Below, piece after piece: positions 1 to 7,170 of a DNA stretch of 11,977 nucleotides. The stretch's first letter is position 1, and each line of letters opens with the position of its first letter. This stretch comes from an uncultured Gemmatimonadota bacterium (lineage in GTDB: Bacteria; Gemmatimonadota; Gemmatimonadetes; Gemmatimonadales; GWC2-71-9). The notes under the pieces were generated by a model. That model had not been told where the DNA came from, did no database searches, and saw nothing but the letters and a program-made list of their open reading frames with translations. The DNA is taken from assembly GCA_937961295.1 (NCBI GenBank), contig CALGOK010000177.1, positions 1 through 11,977 of the forward strand, read 5' to 3'. The position numbers and the translations under genes are program-made.

Positions 1-604
1 GCACCTCGCCGGCTTCCCATTTCCCGGACACACCGAGTGGCTGGCCCACCTCGCCGGCGCGCCGGAGGTGGCGATGATGCTCGCCTCCGATCGGCTGCGG
101 GTGGTGCTGGTGACCACCCACATGCCGCTGCGCGACGTCCCGCTGGTGCTCACCACCGACAAGATCGTGCGCACGGGCGAGCTGACGCGCCGCGCGCTCA
201 CCGGCTGGTTCGGCATCGCGGCGCCGCGCCTGGCGCTCTGCGCGCTCAATCCCCACGCCGGCGAGCAGGGACTGTTCGGCGACGAGGAGCAGCGGGTCTT
301 GGCACCCGCGGCCGAGCAGCTCGGCGCCGCCGGGCCGCTCCCGGCGGACACGGTCTTCGTCCGGGCGATGCGCGGCGAATTCGACGCGGTCCTCGCGCCC
401 TACCACGACGTCGGGATGACCGCCATCAAGGTCGCCTCGTTCGGCGAGGGGGTGAACGTGACGCTGGGCCTCCCCTTCGTGCGGACCTCGCCCGACCACG
501 GCACCGCGATCGACATCGCTGGCACGGGACGTGCCGACCCCTCCAGCATGCGCGCCGCCGTCACCCTGGCCATCCGCCTCGCCTCCCGGAGCCGCACCCT
601 ATGA
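1..604 (+). CDS. pdxA: 4-hydroxythreonine-4-phosphate dehydrogenase PdxA, C-terminal part
   Basis: This is the 3' part of a gene that begins before the window. The frame starts at base 2, with no start codon needed, and about 200 residues remain of the usual ~330. PdxA oxidises 4-phosphohydroxy-L-threonine with NAD+ in the cytoplasmic DXP-dependent pathway to pyridoxal phosphate. The remaining part carries the family's three metal-binding histidine motifs in order: TTHMPL, NPHAGE and YHDVG. It also has the GHTEWLA segment near the left edge and the C-terminal FVRTSPDHGTA motif, so the fold looks intact. The stop TGA (602-604) overlaps the ATG of the next gene (ATGA), which implies translational coupling with the glycosyltransferase. 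That partner has no evident link to vitamin B6. The identification is secure; only the N-terminus is unseen. Confidence 0.95.
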   Translation, partial: HLAGFPFPGHTEWLAHLAGAPEVAMMLASDRLRVVLVTTHMPLRDVPLVLTTDKIVRTGELTRRALTGWFGIAAPRLALCALNPHAGEQGLFGDEEQRVLAPAAEQLGAAGPLPADTVFVRAMRGEFDAVLAPYHDVGMTAIKVASFGEGVNVTLGLPFVRTSPDHGTAIDIAGTGRADPSSMRAAVTLAIRLASRSRTL

Positions 605-1356
605 GCCTGCGTGTCTCGGTCCTGATCCCCGTGTACAACGAGGAACGCACCCTCGAGGCGCTGGTCGATCGCGTGCGCGCCGTGCCGATGGCCAAGGAGA
701 TCGTCTGCGTGAACGACGGCTCGGCCGACGGGAGCGGGGCGATCCTCGACCGGCTGCTCGCGGAGGGGAAGATCGACCAGCTGCACCACCAGCCGCGCAA
801 CATGGGGAAGGGTGCGGCGATCCGGCAGGCGATCGGCATGGCCACCGGCGACGTGGTGGTGGTGCAGGACGCCGACCTCGAGTACAACCCGGCGGAGATT
901 CCCACGCTGCTCGGCCCCATCGAGCGCGGCGATGCGGACGCGGTGTTCGGCTCGCGATTCCTCGGCGGGCCGCACCGGGTGCTCTACTTCTGGCACTCGG
1001 TGGGCAACTCGGTGCTCACGCTCGTCTCGAACATGTTCACCGACCTCAACCTCACCGACATGGAGACCTGCTACAAGGTCATCCAGGCGTCGCTGGCCAA
1101 GCGGCTGGTCCTCACCACCGACCGCTTCGGCTTCGAGCCCGAGGTCACCGCGCGGCTCGCCCAGGCGCACGCGCGGATCTGGGAACTGCCGATCTCCTAC
1201 AGCGGCCGCACCTACGAGGAAGGGAAGAAGATCGGCTGGAAGGACGGCGTCGCCGCGTTCTGGCACATCATCCGCTTCAACACGTTCCCGCCGAGGAATC
1301 CCGACGTGCGCCAGAAGCTGCGGGTGGGTGGTGAGAAGGGAAAAGGTGACGGATGA
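601..1356 (+). CDS. Family 2 glycosyltransferase, dolichol-phosphate-mannose-synthase-like
   Basis: A 251-residue GT-A fold enzyme that probably transfers a sugar from a nucleotide donor to a polyprenyl phosphate or similar acceptor at the inner face of the membrane. Visible motifs are VLIPVYNEE (residues 7-15), VNDGSADGS (37-45), the DxD-type metal site QDADLEYNP (D90, D92), GSRF (117-120), the acceptor-side DMETCYK segment and the C-terminal YSGRTYEEGKKIGW. It has no C-terminal membrane helices, unlike ArnC or GtrB types, so it resembles the short soluble DPM1-like group. The start at 601 is chosen for the MSLRVSVLIP beginning and a GGAG at 588-591, nine bases upstream. The open frame extends upstream, but there it runs out of frame over pdxA. 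The start overlaps the pdxA stop. The substrate cannot be told from sequence. The last codons run into a 7-nt repeat array that contains the stop codon. Confidence 0.9.
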   Translation: MSLRVSVLIPVYNEERTLEALVDRVRAVPMAKEIVCVNDGSADGSGAILDRLLAEGKIDQLHHQPRNMGKGAAIRQAIGMATGDVVVVQDADLEYNPAEIPTLLGPIERGDADAVFGSRFLGGPHRVLYFWHSVGNSVLTLVSNMFTDLNLTDMETCYKVIQASLAKRLVLTTDRFGFEPEVTARLAQAHARIWELPISYSGRTYEEGKKIGWKDGVAAFWHIIRFNTFPPRNPDVRQKLRVGGEKGKGDG

Positions 1357-1418
1357 CGGGTGACGGGTGCCAGGCCCCGTCTCCTGTCCCCCGCTCCCTG
1401 TCCCCCGTTTCCCGTCAC
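1346..1418. repeat. Opposed degenerate heptamer arrays between convergent genes
   Basis: On the plus strand three tandem heptamers (gtgacgg, atgacgg, gtgacgg) occupy 1346-1366, and the glycosyltransferase stop codon lies in the second copy. On the minus strand six contiguous heptamers occupy 1418-1377: gtgacgg, gaaacgg, gggacag, ggagcgg, gggacag, gagacgg. The last minus-strand unit overlaps the 3' end of the CorC-like gene. The outer units are exact inverted repeats (1360-1366 against 1412-1418, extendable by one base on the 1367/1411 side), so a transcript from either strand could fold. The array may serve as a weak bidirectional terminator; there is no T tract. The period of 7 is directly visible; function is inference. 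Confidence 0.7.
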
Positions 1419-2740
1419 GCGTTGCCCGTCGCCCCCATCACCCGCACCTTCTCCACCCGGCGCCCCTCCATCTCCGCGATCTCGAACTGGCGCCCCGCGA
1501 CCGCGACGCGGTCGCCCACCTTCGGCAGCCGGCCCAGCTGGCCGAACAGGAACCCGCCGAGCGTGGTGTAGTCCGAGTCGTCGAGGTCGCCGTCGAAGCG
1601 GTCGTTGAACTCGGTCAGCGCCATCGCCCCGTCGACCACCACCGATCCGTCGTTCGACGCGGCGGGTGCGGCCGAGACCGGATCGTACTCGTCGTAGATC
1701 TCGCCGACGATCTCCTCGAGCAGGTCCTCCATGGTGACCAGCCCGGCGGTGCCGCCGTACTCGTCGAGCACCACCGCCATGTGGGTCTTGAGCCGCTTCA
1801 TGTCGGCGAGCACGTCCTCCACCTCGCGGGTGCCGGGGACGAACACCGGCTGCCGCATGATCCGCTTGACGGGTGTCCCGGGCGAGGCGCGCAGCGCGCG
1901 CAGGACGTCCTTGGCGTGCACCACGCCGACCACCTCGTCGAGCGAGCCGGTGTACACCGGATACCGCGAGCGGCCGGCGGCGGCCACTTCGTCGGCAGCC
2001 GCCTCGACCGCGGCGTCGGCGGCGATGGCCACCATCTCGGTGCGTGGCGTCATCACCTCCTCGGCGGTCTTCTCCGAGAACTCGAACACGCCCTCGAGCA
2101 GCCGGGCATCCTCGCGGCCGAGCGAGCCGCCCTCGCCGGACTGCTCGACCAGCATCCGGATCTCCTCGGGCGAGTGGAGCCGCTCATGCGCGCCGGGGGT
2201 GTCCACGCCCGCGCGCTTGAGCAGCCAGTTGGCGGTGCCGTTGAGGACCAGGATCGGGCCGGCCATCAGCCACGTGAAGGCGATCAGGGGAACCACCACC
2301 CAGCGCGAGACGTCCTCCGGGTACAGCAGCGCCAGCGCCTTGGGAACCAGCTCGCCGAGGATGATGTGCAGCACGGAAATCGTGGTGAACGCGATCGCCA
2401 CCGCCGCGGTGTGGGACGCCAGGAATTCGAGCGAGGGCGGCAGGCCGCCGAACATCCAGTCGAGGAGCCCCGCGAGTGCCGGCTTGCCGACCCAGCCGAG
2501 GCCGAGCGAGGCGAGGGTGATCCCCAGCTGGGTCGCGGAGATGTAGCGGTCGAGGTGTTGGACCGCGTTGAAGGCCAGCCTAGCTTTGCGGTCGCCGGCC
2601 TGGGCCTGCTCTTCCAGGCGGGTGCGCCGCGCGCCGACGAGGGCGAACTCCGCGGCCACGAAGAAGGCGTTCATGGCGACCAGGGCCACCACGGCGGCGA
2701 GCCCGACGAGGATCGATGTCCAGTTCAGCGCAGGTTCCAT
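1415..2740 (-). CDS. CNNM/CorC-family membrane protein with CBS domains (hemolysin C-like)
   Basis: A 441-residue inner-membrane protein of the CNNM/CorC (TlyC, 'hemolysin') family, linked to magnesium or other divalent cation efflux and homeostasis. The order is: an N-terminal CNNM (DUF21) membrane domain, residues ~5-195, with the first helix ILVGLAAVVALVAMNAFFVA leading into AEFALVGARRTRLEE and the conserved ATQLGITLASLGLGW and ILGELVPK segments; a CBS pair, ~215-340, with EVMTPRTEM, RYPVYTG, DEVVGVVHAKD and VVLDEYGGTAGLVT; then the EEIVGEIYDEYD acidic turn; then a C-terminal CorC_HlyC domain, ~360-435, with DYTTLGGFLFGQLGRLPKVGD. Length and architecture are typical. ATG at 2738-2740 gives the expected N-terminus, but I see no clear Shine-Dalgarno. 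It is divergent from the CDF transporter, which suggests co-regulated metal handling. The 'hemolysin' name is historical and does not imply toxin activity. Confidence 0.93.
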   Translation of the reverse strand: MEPALNWTSILVGLAAVVALVAMNAFFVAAEFALVGARRTRLEEQAQAGDRKARLAFNAVQHLDRYISATQLGITLASLGLGWVGKPALAGLLDWMFGGLPPSLEFLASHTAAVAIAFTTISVLHIILGELVPKALALLYPEDVSRWVVVPLIAFTWLMAGPILVLNGTANWLLKRAGVDTPGAHERLHSPEEIRMLVEQSGEGGSLGREDARLLEGVFEFSEKTAEEVMTPRTEMVAIAADAAVEAAADEVAAAGRSRYPVYTGSLDEVVGVVHAKDVLRALRASPGTPVKRIMRQPVFVPGTREVEDVLADMKRLKTHMAVVLDEYGGTAGLVTMEDLLEEIVGEIYDEYDPVSAAPAASNDGSVVVDGAMALTEFNDRFDGDLDDSDYTTLGGFLFGQLGRLPKVGDRVAVAGRQFEIAEMEGRRVEKVRVMGATGNA

Positions 2741-2817
2741 ACGTGCCGAAGGGTAACAATTCCGGCGTGACCGGGCGAGGCCAAGGCGAGCGCGCGCCGC
2801 GTTCCGGGGGCTCGGTG
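2741..2817. other. Divergent intergenic region between CorC-like and CDF genes
   Basis: Only 77 bases separate the two divergent start codons, so both promoters must overlap here or lie within the coding ends. The most AT-rich patch is gggtaacaattcc at about 2751-2763, the only candidate for a -10 region. I cannot identify a confident promoter, metal-regulator operator or riboswitch. If the CDF gene starts at the in-frame GTG at 2767, the gap shrinks to 26 bases. Confidence 0.4.
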
Positions 2818-3714
2818 ATGGTCACGCGCCGCCTGGTGATCGTGCTGTCCCTCACGGCGGTCTTCCTGCTCGTCGAGGTGCTGGGTGGCCTCCTCTCGGG
2901 CTCGCTGGCCCTGCTGGCCGACGCCGGCCACATGGCCACCGACGTCGCCGCCCTGACCCTCGCCACCATCGGCGCGCGGATCGCCCAGCGGCGCGCGATC
3001 GCGGCGCACAAATTCGGCAACCTCCGCTGGGAAGTCCTGGCGGCGATGGTCAACGGGATGGTGCTTGCCGCGGTGGCGGTGGGGATCTCGCTGGAGGCGC
3101 TCGAGCGGCTGCGCGAGCCGCAGCCGATCAATGCGCTCCTCTTCGGCGGCGTGGCGGTCGCCGGGCTCGTGGTCAACCTCATCGGGCTCAGGCTGCTCCA
3201 CGGCCATCATCACGACGACCTCAACGTGCGCGGGGCCTACCTCCACATCCTCGGCGACGTCCTCGGCTCGGTGGGGGCGATCGGCGCCGCGGTGGTGATC
3301 TACACCACCGGATGGCTGGCGGCCGACCCGCTCATTTCCGCGCTGATCTCGCTGCTGATCCTCCGCTCGGCGTGGCGGCTGGTGCGCGAGTCGGGGGCGA
3401 TCCTGCTCGACCGGGTCCCCGAGGACGTCAGCGTCGCCGAGGTGGAGCGGCGGCTGGTGGCCGTCGCGGGGGTGGAGCGGGTCCACGATGTCCATGTATG
3501 GACGGTCACCACCGGGCTGGTGGCGATGAGCGCCCACGCCGTCGTCCCCGACCTGGAGGCACACCCTGCCACCCTGCGGCGGCTGGGTGACGAGATGGCG
3601 GAACTGGGTTTCGGGCACGTCACGATCCAGCTCGAGACCGGCGAGCCCTGCGTGGGCGAGGAGTGCGGCGACCACGTCCCCGGGCGCGAAGCGGAGCTCC
3701 ACGCCGCGCACTGA
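2818..3714 (+). CDS. Cation diffusion facilitator (CzcD/ZitB-like, Zn2+/H+ antiporter)
   Basis: A 298-residue inner-membrane efflux transporter that exports Zn2+ and perhaps Co2+ or Cd2+ in exchange for protons. Six helices are evident. The metal site is formed by D35, H38 and D42 in helix 2 (LADAGHMATD) and by H143 and D147 in helix 5 (YLHILGD), the HxxxD pair typical of Zn-type CDFs. FGNLRWEVLAAMVNG is the conserved loop after helix 2. The cytoplasmic loop between helices 4 and 5 has the His-rich HGHHHDD (128-134). The C-terminal ferredoxin-like domain contains VHDVHVWTVTTG and ends in a tail with two cysteines (GEPCVGEECGDH). ATG 2818 is chosen because it opens directly on MVTRRLVIVLSL and lies behind a G-rich stretch (gggggct). 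GTG 2815 or GTG 2767 are alternatives. Divergent from the CorC-like gene. Confidence 0.93.
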   Translation: MVTRRLVIVLSLTAVFLLVEVLGGLLSGSLALLADAGHMATDVAALTLATIGARIAQRRAIAAHKFGNLRWEVLAAMVNGMVLAAVAVGISLEALERLREPQPINALLFGGVAVAGLVVNLIGLRLLHGHHHDDLNVRGAYLHILGDVLGSVGAIGAAVVIYTTGWLAADPLISALISLLILRSAWRLVRESGAILLDRVPEDVSVAEVERRLVAVAGVERVHDVHVWTVTTGLVAMSAHAVVPDLEAHPATLRRLGDEMAELGFGHVTIQLETGEPCVGEECGDHVPGREAELHAAH

Positions 3715-3720
3715 TGCGCC

Positions 3721-3750
3721 TTGCGGGGGTGGGGGTCGCCCCCTATATAT
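3721..3750 (+). promoter_or_regulatory. Possible sigma70-type promoter for typA
   Basis: TTGCGG (3721-3726) is followed after exactly 17 bases by TATATA (3744-3749), which lies in ctatatat, a strikingly AT-rich patch in a GC-rich region. Matches are 3/6 and 4/6 to the -35 and -10 consensus. A small inverted repeat, ggggg-tcg-ccccc (3731-3743), fills the spacer. The site is just after the CDF stop and about 70 bases before the typA start, so typA probably has its own promoter. Confidence 0.45.
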
Positions 3751-3817
3751 GGCGCCCTTGAGCAGCCGGAGCCGCGAGGGACCCGGTTTCGGACACGTTG
3801 GAGAGGGGCAGGATCGG

Positions 3818-5671
3818 GTGGACATTCGCAACATCGCCATCATCGCGCACGTCGACCACGGCAAGACGACCCTGGTGGACCAGATGCTCCGGCAGGCCGG
3901 GGCGTTCCGGGCCAACCAGCAGGTCGAGGAGCGCGTGATGGATTCCAACCCGCTCGAGAAGGAGCGGGGGATCACCATCCTGGCCAAGAACACCGCGGTC
4001 CAGTGGCGCGGCACCAAGATCAACATCGTCGACACGCCGGGGCACGCCGACTTCGGCGGCGAGGTGGAGCGGATCCTCCGCATGGTCGACGGGGTCCTGA
4101 TCCTGGTCGATGCCGCCGAGGGGCCGATGCCGCAGACCCGCTTCGTGACCCGCAAGGCGCTGGGCCTCGGGCACCAGCCGATCGTGGCGATCAACAAGAT
4201 CGATCGCGCCGATGCCGAGCCGATGCGGGTGCACGACGAGGTGCTGTCGCTCTTCCTCGACCTCGAGGCCACCGATCAGCAGCTGGACTGCCCATTCCTC
4301 TACACCTCGAGCCGGGCCGGGACTGCCACCGAGGAGCTGGACACCGCCGGGACCACGCTTGAGCCGCTCTTCGACGCGATCCTGCGCACCGTCCCGGCGC
4401 CGACCGGCGACCCCGACGGGCCGTTCCAGATGCTGGTGTCCACGCTCGACTTCTCGTCGTTCCTGGGCCGGATCGCGATCGGCCGGATCGAGCGGGGGCG
4501 GGTGGCGGTGGGCGACCAGGTGGCGCTGCTGCCGCTGGGCACCCCCGGCACCGTGGGTGACGAGCCCGGCGTCGAGAAGGGTCGGATCACCAAGTTGTTC
4601 ACCTTCGACGGGTTGAGCCGGGTCGAGGTGCAGGCGGCGGAGGCGGGCGACATCGTCGCGCTGGCCGGCTTCGACGGGATCGAGATCGGCAAGACCTTCA
4701 CCGCGATCGACACGCCGGAGCGGCTCGAGGGGATCGCCGTCGAGGAGCCGACGATCAGCGTCGACGTGATCGTCAACAACTCGCCGTTCGCGGGACGCGA
4801 GGGGAAGTTCGTCACCTCGCGCCAGCTGCGCGACCGGCTGTTCAAGGAGCTGGAGCGCAACGTGGCGCTCCGGGTCGAGCCGACCGACTCGCCCGACACC
4901 CATGCCGTGAGCGGCCGGGGCGAGCTCCACCTCGGCATCCTGATGGAGACGATGCGGCGCGAAGGGTACGAGTTCCAGGTGTCGCGCCCGCGGGTGATCC
5001 TGCACGAGGGTCCCAATGGCGAGCGGCTGGAGCCGTACGAGGAGCTGATCATCGACGTCCCCGAGGAGCACATGGGCGTGGTGATGGAGAAGCTCGGCCC
5101 ACGGCGCACCGAGATGACCGAGATGCGAAACCCGGGGCAGGGGATGGTGCGTCTGACCTTCCGGATCCCGTCGCGCGGGCTCTTCGGCTACCGGTCGGAG
5201 TTCCTGACCGACACCCGCGGGACCGGCGTGATGAACCACCGGTTCCTCGAGTACGGCCCCTGGGCCGGCCCGCTCGCCGGCCGCAAGCGCGGCGTGCTGG
5301 TGGCCGACCGGGAGACCGCGGTGGTGGGCTTCGCGCTCAACAACCTGCAGGAGCGGGCCCAGCTGTTCGTGGCGCCGGGCGAGCAGGTGTACGAGGGGAT
5401 GATCGTCGGCGAGAACTCGCGGCCCGGCGACATGGACGTCAACGTGGGCAAGGAGAAGAAGCTCACCAACATGCGGACCACGGCCAGCGACGAGAACATC
5501 CAGCTGGAGCCGCCCCGCGAGATCACCCTCGAGTACGCCATGGAGTACATCGAGGAGGACGAGCTGATCGAGGTCACGCCGGAGAACATCCGGCTCAGGA
5601 AGCGGTTGTTGCAGGCGAACGATCGCAAGAAGGCGCAGCGCGCGGCCAACCGGGTGGCCGACGCGTCATGA
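3818..5671 (+). CDS. typA: Translational GTPase TypA/BipA
   Basis: A 617-residue ribosome-associated GTPase of the EF-G/LepA family. It assists 50S subunit assembly and growth under stress or cold. G-domain motifs are complete: G1 AHVDHGKTT (residues 10-18), the switch I segment KERGITILAKNTA, G3 DTPGHADFGGE (from D72), G4 NKID (126-129) and a G5-like TSSRAG. Domain II (FSSFLGRIAIGRIERG), domain III, the EF-G domain V-like region (EPYEELIIDVPEEHMGVVMEKL) and the TypA-specific C-terminal domain (PGEQVYEGMIVGENSRPGDM and the LTNMRTTASDE segment) follow in order, at full length. Start GTG 3818 gives MDIRNIAIIAHVDHGK, the standard TypA N-terminus, behind GAGAGGGG (3801-3808) and AGGA (3810-3813). 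The frame stays open upstream to 3587, but that overlaps the CDF gene and lacks homology. The small acidic gene follows directly. Confidence 0.97.
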   Translation: MDIRNIAIIAHVDHGKTTLVDQMLRQAGAFRANQQVEERVMDSNPLEKERGITILAKNTAVQWRGTKINIVDTPGHADFGGEVERILRMVDGVLILVDAAEGPMPQTRFVTRKALGLGHQPIVAINKIDRADAEPMRVHDEVLSLFLDLEATDQQLDCPFLYTSSRAGTATEELDTAGTTLEPLFDAILRTVPAPTGDPDGPFQMLVSTLDFSSFLGRIAIGRIERGRVAVGDQVALLPLGTPGTVGDEPGVEKGRITKLFTFDGLSRVEVQAAEAGDIVALAGFDGIEIGKTFTAIDTPERLEGIAVEEPTISVDVIVNNSPFAGREGKFVTSRQLRDRLFKELERNVALRVEPTDSPDTHAVSGRGELHLGILMETMRREGYEFQVSRPRVILHEGPNGERLEPYEELIIDVPEEHMGVVMEKLGPRRTEMTEMRNPGQGMVRLTFRIPSRGLFGYRSEFLTDTRGTGVMNHRFLEYGPWAGPLAGRKRGVLVADRETAVVGFALNNLQERAQLFVAPGEQVYEGMIVGENSRPGDMDVNVGKEKKLTNMRTTASDENIQLEPPREITLEYAMEYIEEDELIEVTPENIRLRKRLLQANDRKKAQRAANRVADAS

Positions 5672-5696
5672 TTACCGCAATCCCCGGCCACCTTTC

Positions 5697-5702
5697 GGAG
5701 GT
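5697..5702 (+). promoter_or_regulatory. Strong ribosome binding site that sets the acidic gene start
   Basis: GGAGGT, a near-perfect anti-Shine-Dalgarno match, lies four bases before ATG 5707. It favours 5707 over the upstream in-frame ATG 5668, which overlaps the typA stop (ATGA) and has no comparable site. Confidence 0.7.
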
Positions 5703-5706
5703 CACC

Positions 5707-5931
<225 letters not shown>

Positions 5932-5953
5932 GTCCCTCCCGCCCCCGTCACCG

Positions 5954-5970
5954 CGCCCCGCGACGGGGCG
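5954..5970 (+). terminator. GC hairpin downstream of the acidic gene
   Basis: Perfect 7-bp stem cgccccg / cggggcg with a cga loop, 23 bases after the stop of the acidic gene. It is followed by G-rich sequence and not by a T tract, so it is at best part of a terminator or an RNA 3'-end stabiliser. Confidence 0.35.
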
Positions 5971-6007
5971 GGGCGGCGGGGCCTCCCGGGATTCCGCGCG
6001 GTGACCT

Positions 6008-6036
6008 ACGCCCCGGTGCCTTCTGGCCCGGGGCGT
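6008..6036 (+). terminator. Strong hairpin, likely transcription terminator of the typA unit
   Basis: Perfect 9-bp inverted repeat acgccccgg (6008-6016) / ccggggcgt (6028-6036). The loop can extend the stem by gcc/ggc (6018-6020 with 6025-6027), leaving one bulged T and a ttct tetraloop. The downstream sequence cgcgcgttatggttt has only a weak T run. It is the most stable obvious structure in the gap before the M55 gene. Because it is symmetric it could act on either strand. Confidence 0.5.
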
Positions 6037-6060
6037 CGCGCGTTATGGTTTCGGGAGCCA

Positions 6061-6137
<77 letters not shown>

Positions 6138-6156
6138 CCGACGGCCCGAGGTGCCC

Positions 6157-7131
6157 ATGTCCCGTTCCACCCCGATCCTGGTGCTCGCCCTGCTCGCTGC
6201 GCAGCTCCCTGCCCAGCGACCGCTCCCGGGTCACGACAAGGCGATCCCGCCGCAGCCGGCGCCGCGGGTCTACCTGATGGTCGACATGGAGGGGATGGGC
6301 TCGGCCGTGAAGTCGCAGGAGGTGATCGCCGGCAACGAGGGCGCCGCGTACCGCGATCGCACCGGTCCCGACTACTGGAACCACTTCCGCGAGCTGCTCA
6401 CTGCCGAGGCCAACGCGGCGATCCGCGGGGCGCGGGCCGCCGGCGCGGCGTCGTTCACCGTGGCGGAGTCGCACGGCGGCAACCGGTTCGCCAACCTGCT
6501 GCCGTGGGGACTCGATCAGGAGGCGATCCTCATCCGCGGCTACCCGCGCCCCAACGTGATGAGCACCGGCATCGACTCGACGTTTGCCACGCTCATGATG
6601 CTGGCGATGCACGCCTCGTCGTCGCGGCCGGGGGTGATGGCGCACAGCTATGCCTTCGCCGACTTCCGGGTCAACGGCACCTTCCTCAACGAGGTGGGAA
6701 TCAACGCGCTGATCGCCGGCGAGCAGGGGGTGCCGGTCTCGCTGGTGAGCGGCGACGACGAACTGGAGCACGAGGTGCGCGAACTGCTCGGCCCGCGCGT
6801 GGTGTACGTGACGACCAAGATCGCCCTCGGGAGCTCGGCGGCCATCACCTTCTCGCCGACCGAGGTGCGCCGACGCACCGAGGAGGGGGCCCGCGAGGCG
6901 ATGCGCCGCGCGGCGGCCGGGGAGTACCGGCCGTTCACGCTGGCGAAGCCGTACCGGGTCGAGTTCACGCTCCGCCGCAGCTATCCCGACAGCGTGGTGG
7001 CCGGGATGGCGCGGGTGGCGGCGGAGTGGGGGCTCGAGCAGACCGGGCCGCGCGCCTACCGTTTCGTGACCTCGGATGCGCGGCAGATGGCCTACGTCAT
7101 CGACGCGGTCGAGGGCGTGGTGCTCCCCTAG
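6157..7131 (+). CDS. Secreted M55-family D-aminopeptidase (DppA-like)
   Basis: A 324-residue zinc peptidase homologous to Bacillus DppA, which releases N-terminal D-amino acids such as D-Ala from peptides. All active-site residues align by motif: D43 and E45 (VYLMVDMEGMG), H106 (ESHGG), H152 (AMHAS), H163 (VMAHSYAF, the proposed nucleophile position, 11 residues after H152 as in DppA) and E179 (NEVGIN). The C-terminal half contains the usual VSGDDEL segment. Unlike DppA it begins with MSRSTPILVLALLAAQLPAQ, which reads as a signal peptide cleaved near A19, so it is probably periplasmic and may act on peptidoglycan-derived or diet peptides. ATG 6157 is chosen for the signal peptide and GAGG at 6148-6151. 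The open frame extends to 6001 but crosses the heptamer array. It is followed after 39 bases by a VOC gene. Confidence 0.92.
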   Translation: MSRSTPILVLALLAAQLPAQRPLPGHDKAIPPQPAPRVYLMVDMEGMGSAVKSQEVIAGNEGAAYRDRTGPDYWNHFRELLTAEANAAIRGARAAGAASFTVAESHGGNRFANLLPWGLDQEAILIRGYPRPNVMSTGIDSTFATLMMLAMHASSSRPGVMAHSYAFADFRVNGTFLNEVGINALIAGEQGVPVSLVSGDDELEHEVRELLGPRVVYVTTKIALGSSAAITFSPTEVRRRTEEGAREAMRRAAAGEYRPFTLAKPYRVEFTLRRSYPDSVVAGMARVAAEWGLEQTGPRAYRFVTSDARQMAYVIDAVEGVVLP

Positions 7132-7170
7132 GCCGCCCTGCGACCGCTCTCGCACGCAAGGAGCACGACC

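Noticed and set aside
1367..2770. Long plus-strand open frame of 467 codons opposite the CorC-like gene
   Set aside because: It is the antisense shadow of a clear CNNM/CBS/CorC protein; its composition (His, Arg, Gly, Val rich) is typical of reversed GC-rich codons and it has no domain motif.
3587..3817. Upstream extension of the TypA reading frame by 77 codons
   Set aside because: It overlaps the CDF gene, has no homology, and GTG 3818 gives the exact canonical TypA N-terminus with a ribosome site.
2725..4272. 515-codon minus-strand open frame spanning the CDF gene and the start of typA
   Set aside because: It crosses two well-supported genes on the other strand and shows no recognisable motif; GC-rich DNA gives long antisense frames.
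3743..5239. 498-codon minus-strand open frame opposite typA
   Set aside because: Antisense to TypA, whose motifs are complete; low-complexity shadow composition.
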